64,000 nt of DNA from the NCBI GenBank assembly GCA_947179155.2, contig OX359276.1, positions 44,205,953-44,269,952 on the forward strand. The letters run 5' to 3'. Positions within the stretch are counted from its first letter, which is position 1, and each line of letters starts with the position of its first letter. Made by a program: the position numbers and the translations under genes. The DNA comes from Hedera helix (Eukaryota > Streptophyta > Magnoliopsida > Apiales > Araliaceae). The notes beneath the pieces were generated by a model. It did not search any database. It saw nothing but the letters and a program-made list of their open reading frames with translations, and had not been told where the DNA came from. Below are positions 22,101-33,099 of the stretch, piece after piece.

Positions 22101-25100
22101 CATATGCATTTACTTTAGTTATGGGCAGTCAAATACCCACCCCAATTTTTTTTTTATAGACAAACACGGGCAGGCTTAGGGTTTGAAGGTTAGTAGGATA
22201 GGCCTGGTATATGAGTTTCTCTAAAAACTGTAGAGGTTTTTGTTTGAATTAAGAGTTTTGCAGCCTTTTTTGGTTTATGTTTACCAAAATATATCATTCC
22301 AGCATTCGGAAGTGCAACACGCATGTCGATTCGTCCAGCCTGTTAGACATGAATTCACTTCTACAGAGCTTTAGTTGGCAGGTTTTTTCCATCTAGTATT
22401 TGTAACAGTACTAACTATTTAACTCTTAAATAAAGCTTACATGTTAGACTATTAGGTAATGGTGAATAATAAATTCAGTCTCCTTGAATAATGAACTTGA
22501 TGTTGTTTCAGGTTCTAGATGCTGTACTAGGACATAACGATGCTTTATTTAGGCGAGCTCAGTTGAAAGCCCTCGTCTCTATTCATGGTCAAGAGGTAAC
22601 CATGTAGAGCATGACACTACATTATATGCTTTATTTTTTGCTGTTGTGACATTATTTGACGAGTAAACTACTTCATCAGAACTGTATGAAAGTATGTGAA
22701 AGAATGCTTCCCTGCTGGATCAATTAGACATGTTTTTCAATTTTTTTTTTTTTTTTGAGTTTACTATGACACATTGGTTCATTTGTCTATCATAGGCTGG
22801 TAAAGGGGGTGAACTCACACATGACGAGACTACCATCATAAGCGGAGCACTTGATTTAACCTTAAAGGTTTGTATTCAGTAAGAGGATCATCCAAGAGCT
22901 TTTCTTTTGCATCTGCTTTTGCAAGTTTTGGTAGTTAAGCGCATTATGCTGAGTATGAATAATATGGAAAACCTTACATAAGGGAGATTTAACAACTTCT
23001 CACCTTTTATTGTTAAAAAGAAGCAACCTTTCTAAAATAGATTTTGGGATGAACAATTCCTTTACACTTCCAATTCTTGGATTTGAATACAGGAAGTGCT
23101 AATAAATAATTCCTTATGAAATCATTATTAAAGTAGCTCCAAGAAGAAAAATAATTTTCGAATCTTCATTGGTTTATTTTATGAGATGATGAGATTAATA
23201 TTATAAGTAAAAACATTAAACATATACATTTTTATTGATATCCTAACAAATTTGTTATATGTGCCATAACTTAGAGTTACTCTTGCTTTAAATTTACTGT
23301 AATTTTATGGGGCCTTCCAAGGAGTCTAAAGTTCCCATCATAAGTCATGGTCTTATCAGCTTATAAAAGACGTGTTTTTGCATCATGAAAAATTTAAGAT
23401 ATCATGGTGCTTCACATGGCTTTGTTTAATAGAACAATTTTGAGTTGAATATTCTTGGAATGTATGCAGACTGCAGAGGAGGCTATGACACCTATTGAGT
23501 CAACATTTTCACTGGATGTCGATTCGAAATTAGACTGGTAATATAGTTATATAGTGGTTTTCATTTGCTGAAGCTGTTATATCACCTGAAGTTATTACCT
23601 CATTTTTATTTTTTATCTAAACTTTCTTTTTGCTTTACCTTTTTCTTATTTTTTCTTTTGTATCAATCGTCAGTACTAATAATTAATGTTGAGAAGTATT
23701 TTTAGGAAAAGTTTCTTTCAGGTGATCTTGTTGTATAGTTTACTTAGGCAACTTTCACAGTACCCACTGCCATATCTTTTTTATTCACGAGTAATAAAGT
23801 ATTATATACTTATATTCAAAGAGGCACCAACGGGGTTTTCATGAACAAAAGGATATATAATGTGGTTAGAAATTTGTGGAATGTGAGAATATGCTAATTG
23901 GCGGAGAGTGTTTGCTCCTGGATTAGCTATCTGGTAAAATCAGATTGGAAGAAAATCCTGCTGTCCATCATTTAGCTTCTACATAATACATGTATGAAGC
24001 TGTTTTGGGGTTCATGGCACATATGAATTTCCAAGGAATTATGCCCATATTGCTTCAAGTACTGGAGCGTAGGTATTCTAATGCAGTAATTTAGACCCCA
24101 AAACTTTCAGTTAAGATATGGATAAGATAACATCTTGAGTTTTGGGAAAATCTAGGCAAAAAAAGGGACAATTTTTGTGGCTTAATTTCTATATCAGTAT
24201 CAGTAGCTTGGTTTTGAATCATTGTCACATCATATTGAATCAGTCATTTAATTGCTATACTTTGTCTTGAAATCTTGAGCTTATTGTTGATATTCTCAAG
24301 TCATCTTTTGATACTTATTGAGAAAATGATTCCTAAATACTAATAAACACTTGTACATTTTCTAACAACTCAAAATTAAATTAGTTTGGTGAGATCGGAT
24401 GTCAAGAATTGTGTTGGATCATTCCAAAACTATAGCTTTAGAGAAATGATTATCATTTTTGTTTAGAAATAATGTATAGTGTTTTTCCCCCTGTTTCCTT
24501 CTTTCTATCTTCTGAAGCTAGGGATGTATGTAATTTTTTTAATTTTTTTTTCTCGAGGCTCCAGCTTTGAATATGCAGTATGCTGTAGTTTTGGTGGCAA
24601 AGATTAGAAGCATACACGATTACACATCAAAGATCAAATTGATGCTTGTTTATGGACAACAATAATTGAATCAAACTGCCCGTAAAAAAAATGTGAACAA
24701 ATTTTTATTTTCTTACTTGCTCTTATTTAATTTGACAGATAGACGACTGTCAATGAAAATTAGTTGATTCTTTATAGTCTGGGATATTTGTTTATGCTCT
24801 TCAATTTTTTTAAAAAAGGCTCTCTAACAGGTTTTCCTGTATCTTATTGTTCAGGGAAGCAATAGGAAAAATCCTTGCACGAGGTCATAGTCGCATCCCT
24901 GTCTTTTCTGGGAATCCAAATAACATCATCGGACTTTTACTTGTCTGTCTTAAAATACTATAGCTATTAATGTCGATCTGATCTTGCTGGTATTCGTCGT
25001 TGGCTGATTGTAAAGTTTTTTTGTTTCATCCCCTTTGTTGGGAGATAGGTGAAAAGTTTGCTAACAATTCGGGCAGAAACCGAGACTCCAGTTAGCGCTG

Positions 25101-26660
25101 TTTCCATCAGGAGAATCCCTAGGTGTGTTTGTCACTCGCTATCTTCTTTTGATTTCTTTATTAATCCCATTTGCCGAATTATAAATTTTGTTGAATTATA
25201 TTGCAGAGTTCCCGCAGATATGCCTTTGTACGATATCCTTAACGAGTTTCAAAAGGGAAGCAGTCATATGGCAGCTGTTGTGAAAGTGAAACCCCAGAAC
25301 CCTGCGCCTGATGCTGATGTAGAGAAAGTCGTAGCAAATAAAGTTATGAAAGGGATTTACCAACTAACTATCCCCTTGCTATTGGAGCATGATGAAGAAT
25401 CAGATAGTGTTGTTGTCGATGTTGATAAGGCTTCAAAGTCTGTAATAGTAAATAAGCAACCCTTTCTGCAAAATGGCACCGCAACAAATAGTTTGACCAA
25501 TGTGTCAGAGAATATCGAAGATGGTGAAGTCATAGGCATCATAACCCTGGAGGATGTTTTTGAAGAACTTCTGCAAGTAATGTCTGCTTCTCTCTTCATT
25601 TTAGAATGTCCAATTAAAGTGCCTGAGTTGAACATAGTACGAGAATGGATTGTAGTCTAGTTGGTAAAAGGACTCTCCTCCAGTTGGAGGGCAGACACCC
25701 AATTCCCATTATTTGCATATGTGCTTCCCCTTCCACCCTCCATTCCGATTAACCAAAATAAAAAACCTGGAAAACACACCAATATTCGCTCTTAAACATC
25801 CTGTTAACTCACATAACTCAATCAATTAAGACCCTTCTGCAGTACAGTTTTTTGCTTAGACTGCTCTTTCTTTTTGTCTTATTTTGTGACAGAAGTACTG
25901 AATCTTTCTTTTTGTTATGTAGGAGGAAATTGTTGATGAGACTGATGTATATGTTGATGTACATAAGAGGTATTCAAGATACTTTGCTTTCCATTTGCGG
26001 CCACTCTTCTGAAGTGCTTAATTGATTGACATGAAGTTATGTTTACTTCACTACAGGATACGTGTAGCTGCTGCTGCTGTTGCTGCCGCTTCATCTATTG
26101 CACGAGCACCTTCAAGTCGAAAGTTGATTGGTCACAAGGTCACTGTAAGCTAAATAACATTATTATTAATATCTTCAAGTAAATAATGGTAGTATTTGTG
26201 TTCATTATGCATAGGAACACAAAAAAATATTTATATGGTGAACTGTTGGCCTGAATTGTTGCTATTTTCAATTCAACATTATTAAAACAATCAGAATAAT
26301 AATACAAGGCAAGGGCATGACCTGCACAATTCTATTCATCAAATGGCTCATGTTTCGGATATCCCATAACTCGAAATAATTGAGTGAGAAAAAGTATTCT
26401 ACATTAAATTTGATTGTAGCTGATCAAGGACTACAACTAATCAGTCTAATCTAATACCATCAACATAGAAAAGCATAATGTAGTTCAGAGAGCTGGTATT
26501 TCCATTTATCATTGTGATTTATGTTGCATATTTTTTCTTTGGGAAACTTCAGGGTGGCCAAGGGAAGCAAGGAGAAACCCTGAAAAAGTCTTCCGATGAT
26601 AACTTACATTCAAGGTCACTGGGTAACGCTAAGGACCCCCTCCTGGGCAACAACAGATGA
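19101..26660 (+). CDS. CBS/DUF21 (CNNM-like) membrane protein, 13 exons
   Basis: Plant CBSDUF proteins are relatives of CNNM/CorC ion transport proteins. Exons: 19101-19338, 19971-20047, 21632-21715, 21816-21929, 22512-22595, 22796-22867, 23470-23537, 24855-24942, 25049-25122, 25207-25576, 25923-25969, 26057-26144, 26553-26660; all GT-AG and phase-consistent, summing to 1512 nt (503 residues). The DUF21 membrane domain is clear: WWFIYAGISCFLVLFAGIMS, GLTLGLMSLGLVELEILQRS, LLLCNAAAMEALPIYLDKI, IIPQAICTRYGL. CBS domain parts follow: AMTPIESTFSL, GHSRIPVFSGNPNNIIGLLL, VPADMPLYDILNEFQKGSSH and EVIGIITLEDVFEELLQEEI. The Ala-rich segment RVAAAAVAAASSIARAPSS and a short tail end the protein. Where relatives have GEVIPQ this has GDIIPQ. 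It probably resides in an endomembrane or plastid envelope; its substrate is unknown. The gene looks intact despite two MITEs in intron 2. Confidence 0.92.
20368..20632. mobile_element. Stowaway-type MITE in intron 2 of the DUF21 gene
   Basis: It starts CTCCCTCCGTATCAGTTTGA and ends with the complement (TCAGTTTCGGTTGC... reading inward from CTCC-ATCAGTTTCG). It is flanked by TA dinucleotides (20366-20367, 20633-20634). The inner sequence carries a second inverted pair, CATGGTTCAAAACCATG / CATGGTTGAACCATG. This is the classic Tc1/mariner-derived Stowaway signature. Confidence 0.8.
20896..21565. mobile_element. hAT-type MITE with GGCCCGG-rich ends in intron 2
   Basis: A perfect 8-bp duplication TACCGCTA flanks it (20888-20895 and 21566-21573). 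Both ends are GC-rich arrays of GGCCCGG/GCCCGGCCC around a very AT-rich middle. The composition jump at 20900-21010 and 21450-21560 is conspicuous. The short ends CCTGACAAAATAGG and (complement) CCTATACCGGGCAA are weak inverted repeats. Confidence 0.8.
25647..25745 (+). repeat. tRNA-like SINE head in intron 10 of the DUF21 gene
   Basis: TTGTAGTCTAGTTGGT followed by AAGGACTC resembles the D-arm and A box of tRNA-Glu. CTCC-TCCAGTT-GGAG can fold as an anticodon arm. The B-box position (GACACCCAATTCCC) is degenerate, so it is not a functional tRNA gene; a tRNA-derived SINE is the likely origin. Confidence 0.4.
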
Positions 26661-27645
26661 TATCATACATCTGTTGGGCAAGATAGCTGTAAAGTTCGAT
26701 GTTGTATCTCCTTCTCCTTGACTATATGTATAATTTTTTGTTTCGCTTGTAGTAATTTCAAAATTAAGTTCATAGATTGTAGTGGATAAATGTTGTTGCA
26801 GTTTTAAAAGCAATTTTGTCAGTTTTGGGGCGTGAAACTGCAATAGAATTATTATGTGGATTACAAAGGAATGTGGTTGAAATTTTGTAACTAATGCGTC
26901 TTTTTCTGGAGCTATATGTTAAAAAAAAAATTAAAAATTTATGTTTCTCTGCAAGGATTATAATCTCAATACATGAATTATAATTTCAATGTTATATTTG
27001 TTGGTAAAAATTATATTAGGATAAACTTATTAATTCTAAATTTCTTGTTTGTTTTTAAATTTGAATTTAGATTATGAATTATAAAATGACTTCATATGGG
27101 GTATTATTTAATATTATATTTAATCAGCTATTATAATCTCAAAATTATTTAATTTTAGAATTAATAATCTCAGAATTATAATTTTATAAATTATACTCTC
27201 CCTGTTACAGGATAAAAGTCTTTTATTGACTTTTATAGTCAAAATGACCATTTTTTAAATTAATATATTTTATTATTCTTTTATATATATGTAAAAAACC
27301 TATAAATATTATAAACTACATACAATTTAGTACTAATCTCAATATTTATTTTTTTTAAAATCTAAATATATATGTTTAATTATTAATTTTAAAAATGGTC
27401 AATTTGACCGCAAAAGCCAATAAAATCAATAGAGGACTTTTATCTTGGGACGGAGGGAGTAATATTATAAATTTATAATTTTTACAAATAAACATATCTG
27501 TGAAAATTATTTCAGATTTGTACGATAAGATTTCAATTCACGGCTTTATTTATTATTTGTTTAACAAAAATTATTAATTCATTATTAGAATATTTAAACA
27601 AATGTTTAATTTTATTATATTATATTATTATATTGAATTACAACC
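26661..27645. other. intergenic, 3' flank of DUF21 gene
   Basis: AT-rich, with a Stowaway MITE at 27196-27459. No coding sequence is seen. Confidence 0.6.
27196..27459. mobile_element. Stowaway-type MITE
   Basis: The left end (CTCTCCCTGTTACAGGATAA) pairs with the complement of the right end (TTATCTTGGGACGGAGGGAG). TA duplications lie at 27194-27195 and 27460-27461. Inner inverted words ATGACCATTTTT / AAAAATGGTCAA extend the foldback. It differs in sequence from the intron 2 Stowaway. Confidence 0.8.
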
Positions 27646-28151
27646 TGTCTCTCGCTAAATTACAACATTATCCTCTGTATTTGCGCTAGGTTTACCCAAC
27701 GGACACTACAAGTACGTATCCTTTTCTCTCTCGACTCAAACAAAAGGTCTGTATTTTTTCTTTTCAAAACCCCAGCATCGTGTTTAGGGTTTCTCTCTTT
27801 CCTGTTTTATAGAACAGATTGCAACAAAATTCTCGATTTTCCTTGCCATATTGATCTCTGTTTTGTTTGTTTGCTGATCAAAAGGTAGGGACTGATTCAA
27901 ACAATTTTAAGCGAAAATTTTATCCTTTGCTTATATTATTCCTTTATAAATACCCGAAAGGCTTAATTATTTTCTTTTGCATTGATTTCTGCTTATTTTT
28001 GTAAATTTTTTAATACATGCTGTGCTATAATACTCTTTATTTTGGTTTTATTTATTTATTTTTGGGATTTTTTTTTTAATTTTGTTAATGTTCAGTATTG
28101 ATTGGTAGATAATTTCACATATTTCTGCAGGTTTAGTTATAGCCGTTGAAG
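27646..28151 (+). other. 5' leader region of the CUE-domain gene
   Basis: CT-rich leader-like sequence (TCTCTCTCGACTC, near 27725). A plausible leader intron runs from CAAAAG|GTAGGG (about 27884) to TTTCTGCAG (about 28130), a few bases before the start codon. Leader introns are common in plant genes; this one is inferred from splice-site words only. Confidence 0.4.
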
Positions 28152-31100
28152 ATGGGTTTCAATTCAGTTTATAGTGTTCTACGGGAAGTTTTTCCTCAGG
28201 TATAAGTCTAAAGCCCCAATGTCAGTTTATGAAATACTCCATTATTTTCTTGCTATTGCTATTTTTGATTTTAATTCAGTAAGCAATAATTGGCAAATAA
28301 TGTTGCTTATTAATTAGGTTAAAATACTTAATCGTGTTCATAAAGTTCAATCTCCTCATTATCTGACCACAATTAATATTATTGCATTTTTGTTTGGAAA
28401 CTTAAAATTTTATATTCCGGTCAAACTTAATCTAAGAAAAATGCAATTTTGTGTACTCTTCTTTAATAGGTCGACTCCCGTGTACTGAAAGCTGTTGCTA
28501 TTGAACACTCCAAGGATGCTGATGTAGCTGTTGAGGTTGTTCTTGTGGATGTCATGCCTTTTTTTTACATGCAAGTAGGATCACATACTTCTTCCACTTC
28601 TTCCATTAAGGGCCCAAGTTCGCCAAACTCATCTGAAGGTAATGCATATGTTTACATCACAAGGTAGTAGTTCTAGTTGAATACTATATATATAACCTCT
28701 TATTGTTTTTGCATCTGTTGTGCCACCACTTTAGAAATTTCAGTTGTGTTTCTTCTTTGGTGGTCTTTTACCTTGTATAACTGATAAGGTTTTTACTGAA
28801 TTTTGATCTTACTAGCTATGGAAGCTGCTGATTCAGCTGTTCAGGCATATGACGCACTACCATATGCAAATGGTGGAAATGTCGGGGTAGAAGAAAACAG
28901 AAGTAATGAACAGATTTCATTAAGGAAGCGTGGAGGCATAAGTAAAGTTGTGTCTGATCTATCCCACATGGATTCAACTTCTTTGATTTATGAAAATGGT
29001 GCAATTGATGATCCTGATCAATTACATGAAGATTCTGTCAGTGGAAAAGTCATTTCATTACAGAGGTATCAAGAGAGAAGCCCAGAAGAGGATATGGACA
29101 TTTTGAATAGGTCATCAGGCCTAACTAGACCTAATGGTGAACTGCATGCTGATATTGAAGATATGAATTGGATTGTGAAGTATTCAAGTGTTCATGAAGA
29201 ACAATTAAGTTTAGATGGCAACCCTTTGGAAAAGATGCATACTGTGCTTCAGGTAGATCAGTCACCTGCTCAAAATTGTATAACGGATGCTTCAGAAAGA
29301 AGCTTGCAGTTAGTGGCTGTACCTTTCAAGCCAATTCCTGATGTCGAGGAACCGGAACCTAATAATTCTTTAATTGCTGTTTCAGAGAAAGACATATCCT
29401 CTAGTGAAATGGTTGATTGTGAGAATGAGTCTACAGTGATCACTAAAGTTTTGCCAGAGACACCGATCCTGAATGTAGAGAATCAAGAACCAAGTGATTC
29501 TTGTGTTGGTGCTTCTGAGCAAAGCTTATCTACTAGTGAAATGGATGATCTTGATGATGAGAATACTTTGAACGCTATAGTTACAACGCGATCTGGCCAA
29601 ATTTGTTGTACTGAACTTGTTGAGGATATTATTGAAAATGCAAGAAGTGAGAAAGTATGATAAACATTGAGTTTATTCTCTCTCTCTTTTAATAATTAAT
29701 TTGAATCAAATTCAGAACTTTATGAGAGTAGGATAACAAGACTCTTGAGTGCTAGCCTTCTGAACTTGAGCTTCTTCTCGTTATTATAGACCTCATACCT
29801 CCTAATTGTATTCCTGATTGTGCTTCCTTAATTACAATTCTTGTAATATTTTTAATATTCGTTAAAGTAGAGGTTAAAGTAAATAGTGAGAAGTTTCAGT
29901 ATCCATGTAGCCCATAGATCCATCTTTGGCTTGATAATGACAATAATTTTTTTTTTGCCTTTCATTTTAACGCTGTAATTTTTACTCCTTAGTATCTTTT
30001 GCTGACTATCCCTGCAAGTCCCTTTTACCTGTAAGTAGGTACCTGTTTCTTTACCTTTTGTAGTTCTCTGTCTCTCTCTCTATACACACACACACACACA
30101 CACACACATACTCTTTTTAGTGCTCTCATTTTGCTCCTTAGTCTTTTTGCTAACTATGACTAGAATTGTTCTCTTTCATCTAGGGAATAGGCAAACGTCT
30201 ACCTTTACATCAGGCAAATGTGGTGAATTGTTTTGCTTAATTAATACTTTTAACATTTTTGGTTGCTTCTCTGTGCATATGGGATGATCTACAGTATCTG
30301 TACTCTGTAGTTCAACTTTCTTAATCATTGATTTTCTGCTGCTGGTTTGTTACAATTTTGGTATCCACTATTTACTTCTACAATTTCTAAAATAGACACG
30401 CATGCTGAATTGAGAGAATGCAGTGGGAGTACTTTTTGTATATTGTTCTTTTCTGGACATGTCCCTGGCTTTATATAATAATTTTATAAATGGTGCAGAT
30501 AGCCTTACGTTCAGCGAAGGATTCACTTATCAGCTTGATGAAAGAAGTGGAGCTCAAAGAGAAATCTGTAGAACAAGCGAAAGAAGAAGCCGCTAGGGGT
30601 GGCTTGGGTACAAATGCCAGGGTGCATGAACTGAAACAGATGCTGGAATGTGCAAAAGAAGCAAATGACATGGTTGTGGCAGTTGTCATAGAATCTTGAC
30701 TTGTGGTATTAGATATTAGACATTCTTTGACTGACTAAAGTTTTCCTCCTGTTTTCCGCTATGGATGCAGCATGCTGGAGAAGTATACGGTGAAAAGGCT
30801 ATTCTAGCCACTGAAGCGAGGGAGCTTCAATCTCGCCTGCTCAGCTTGTTAGATGAAACGGCCAATGCCCATGCAATTCTTGATGAGGTTTGTCACAATT
30901 AACTCTTGCTTCTCTTCAGTTAATATTTTCATTGAGTCTAGTTTTTTTTTTTTTGGGAGGCAGGGTGGGGTGGTGGTTTTTGGGGGGGGGGGGGGGGGGG
31001 TCTCATGTGGGAGGTGTCATTTGGACTGACATTATTAGCTTTCGTTTTGAATATTGAATGAAAACATTGTTATATATATAACACAAACTGGATAATTTTT

Positions 31101-33099
31101 TTATTTTTTATTTTTAATTTCTGTAATTTGTGGTTTTCCCTAGTAGTAAATCCATGTTGACTCTCTACTTGCTTTTGAAGTGATTTGAGTTGCTGCTGGT
31201 TGTCATATGGCCATGATACATTTAATGGTTCATTATTACTTGCAAATAGGCTAACTGGCTTTATAGTATAGATCTTTGTGACGTTTTGTGATTACATGTA
31301 AGATTGGTGTTGTTCTGAGGTTTTTTCAACACGGTGGGTAGAACAATGCCGAGTTACCTCAAGAGGTCCTTGCGAACTGAAATATTTGTCTCGTTCAAGC
31401 AATGTAAGAAGCTGTTTACTAGCTGAATATAAATTTTACTATTTCTAGTTATGTGGATGATTAATTTAAGTTAATAGTAACCCTAGCAAAAACAGCTCTT
31501 CGGGGTAGTGTCAATCAGTTAAAAGGTTCTCTCTCCTAAATAATTGCCATGAGGGTGGGCTGAACTCATAATAGCCTTTTTTGGTCGTCTCTGTACACTT
31601 GAGCCACTCTATTTAATTACCTTTAGTGGCTCCTTGCATTCGAGGCAAATAGGAAAATAATTAGGTGGTTGATATATATTCATCAATCGTTTCATCATCC
31701 ATTTTTCCTGCAGATGCGTCAATCACTCGAGGTACGATTAACTGTAGCAGAAAAAGAGATCAAAGCAGCAGAGCAAGAAAGGTTGGAAAAGGAAGAGTCT
31801 GCTCGGAATTCTCTTGCATATGAAGAAAGCCTCATGGGGAGGGTGGTTCAAGAGTCAAAGATACTGAAGCAAGAAGCAGAGGAGAACTCCAAGGTAGTAA
31901 TCCCTAGAAAAATTTTTGTTACCAATATTTTGTGTTGGTGGGCCACCCACCTGGAAGAAAAATAACTTCAGTGCCTAATTTATTTTTCTAACTGTACTGT
32001 ATTGTAGTTGAGCGAGTTCCTCATGGATCGTGGCCAATCAGTTGATATGCTAAATTTTTTGTTACCAATATTTTGTGTTGGTGGGCCTCCCACCTGGAAG
32101 AAAAATAACTTCAGTGCCTAATTTATTTTTCCAACTGTACTGTATTGTAGTTGAGCGAGTTCCTCATGGATCGGGGCCAATCAGTTGATATGCTACAGTA
32201 AGTTCTTTCATCTCCATAAGACTAGCTAATCGAAGATAATCTGTAAAAGTTAATTTGAGTTTCAGTTGTGTATAGATCTAAAAATATAAACATAAAATAA
32301 AAATTAATGCATCTGTTTTAAGGGTCACAAATCATTGTTGAATCCACTATTTTAGTTATGAAGTGGCACTTATTATTGTAGAGGATTAAAGATTAAAAAA
32401 GAACTTGAAATTAAAAAAAAGAAGAGGAAAGAGTATTTGGAGTAAGCAGAAATTCTCCGATTTGGATTTTTTTTTTTTTGAAGTATTTCAAAATGAAATT
32501 TCTGCTTTGGATTGAACACAAAATCTAGATGAATATTTTCACTCTTATTATATAAAATCAAGGTGTCATTTCTAATTATTCTTTCTCCCTTTTTTTTATT
32601 TCCTTGACAACCTTATTCTTGCTGGAATAAAAAAAGAAACTATGGATAATCAATTGTCCATGTCATATCGCTAGAGTTGTTGTAGGGTAGCTCTTCACAT
32701 CAATTTTTTGGGTGAGAGTTATGAAGTGTTGAATGTTACAGATTACCCTGAAAATCCTACTAAAGATTATTATTTATTTTGCGCAGAGGAGAAATATCTG
32801 TATTATACCAGGACATTAAGTTAATGAAAGAGAAGTTCCACCAGCGACTTCCGCCAAGTAAATCCTTAGCTTTGAGCCAGACAACCTGTGTCCTAGCAAC
32901 TTCAAGTCTGTCTTTAATAAGTACTACAGCTGAGCGGGTTCCAGAGCTTGCTGATTCAACTGAAAACTTGAAGGCAATTCCAACATCTTTTAGTGATGAT
33001 CAGCTTTCCTGTGGAGAGGATGCACAGAGCCAGAGCCATCACAAGGAACTTATGGAGGATGAATGGGAGTTTTTTAATAACCACGATTTTTGCATGTGA
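28152..33099 (+). CDS. CUE-domain, coiled-coil protein, 8 exons
   Basis: Exons: 28152-28199, 28470-28638, 28816-29654, 30499-30672, 30771-30887, 31714-31893, 32151-32197, 32787-33099; phases agree and total 1887 nt (628 residues). The N-terminus MGFNSVYSVLREVFPQVDSR then VLKAVAIEHSKDADVAVEVV is a CUE-type ubiquitin-binding three-helix domain, with the FP motif and a weakened di-Leu end. The large third exon encodes an acidic low-complexity region. Exons 4-8 are Glu/Lys/Ala-rich with heptad character (KEVELKEKSVEQAKEEAARG, VAEKEIKAAEQERLEKEES), a long coiled coil, followed by LYQDIKLMKEKFHQRLP. The family matches plant 'ubiquitin system component Cue' proteins, whose role is poorly known. Intron 6 holds a tandem copy of exon 7 that cannot be spliced normally. 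The reading frame given here needs only the second copy. Confidence 0.85.
30074..30109. repeat. (CT)n/(AC)n microsatellite
   Basis: A TCTCTCTC run passes into a CACACA run of about 26 bp, within intron 3 of the CUE-domain gene. Confidence 0.9.
30953..31000 (+). repeat. G-rich tract with a 19-G homopolymer
   Basis: GGGAGG, GGGTGGGG and TGGTGG precede an uninterrupted run of 19 G at 30982-31000 in intron 5. It could form a G-quadruplex in DNA or pre-mRNA; exact run length in assemblies is unreliable. Confidence 0.85.
31500..31575 (+). repeat. possible tRNA-like SINE head
   Basis: GGGTAGTGTCAATCAGTTAAAAGG followed by TCTCTCTCC and GGGCTGAACTCAT has the spacing of degenerate A and B boxes. It resembles the head in the DUF21 gene only loosely. 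Weak evidence. Confidence 0.25.
31914..32198 (+). repeat. 143-bp tandem duplication covering intron 6 end and exon 7
   Basis: Two adjacent units with period 143 bp: GTTACCAATATTTTGTGTTG recurs at 31918 and 32061, and the acceptor TATTGTAG|TTGAGCGAG at 32000 and 32143. The second unit ends in CTACA|GTAAGT, a good donor. In the first unit that position reads CTAAAT, so the upstream exon copy has an acceptor but no donor. The copies differ at only a few bases. Confidence 0.95.

Noticed and set aside
25647..25745. Functional tRNA-Glu gene
   Set aside because: The B box and acceptor stem are degenerate; it fits a SINE head instead.
28816..29660. Third exon of the CUE gene as an independent gene
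   Set aside because: It begins at a splice acceptor and its stop (TGA at 29658) lies beyond a good donor; phases join it to both neighbours.
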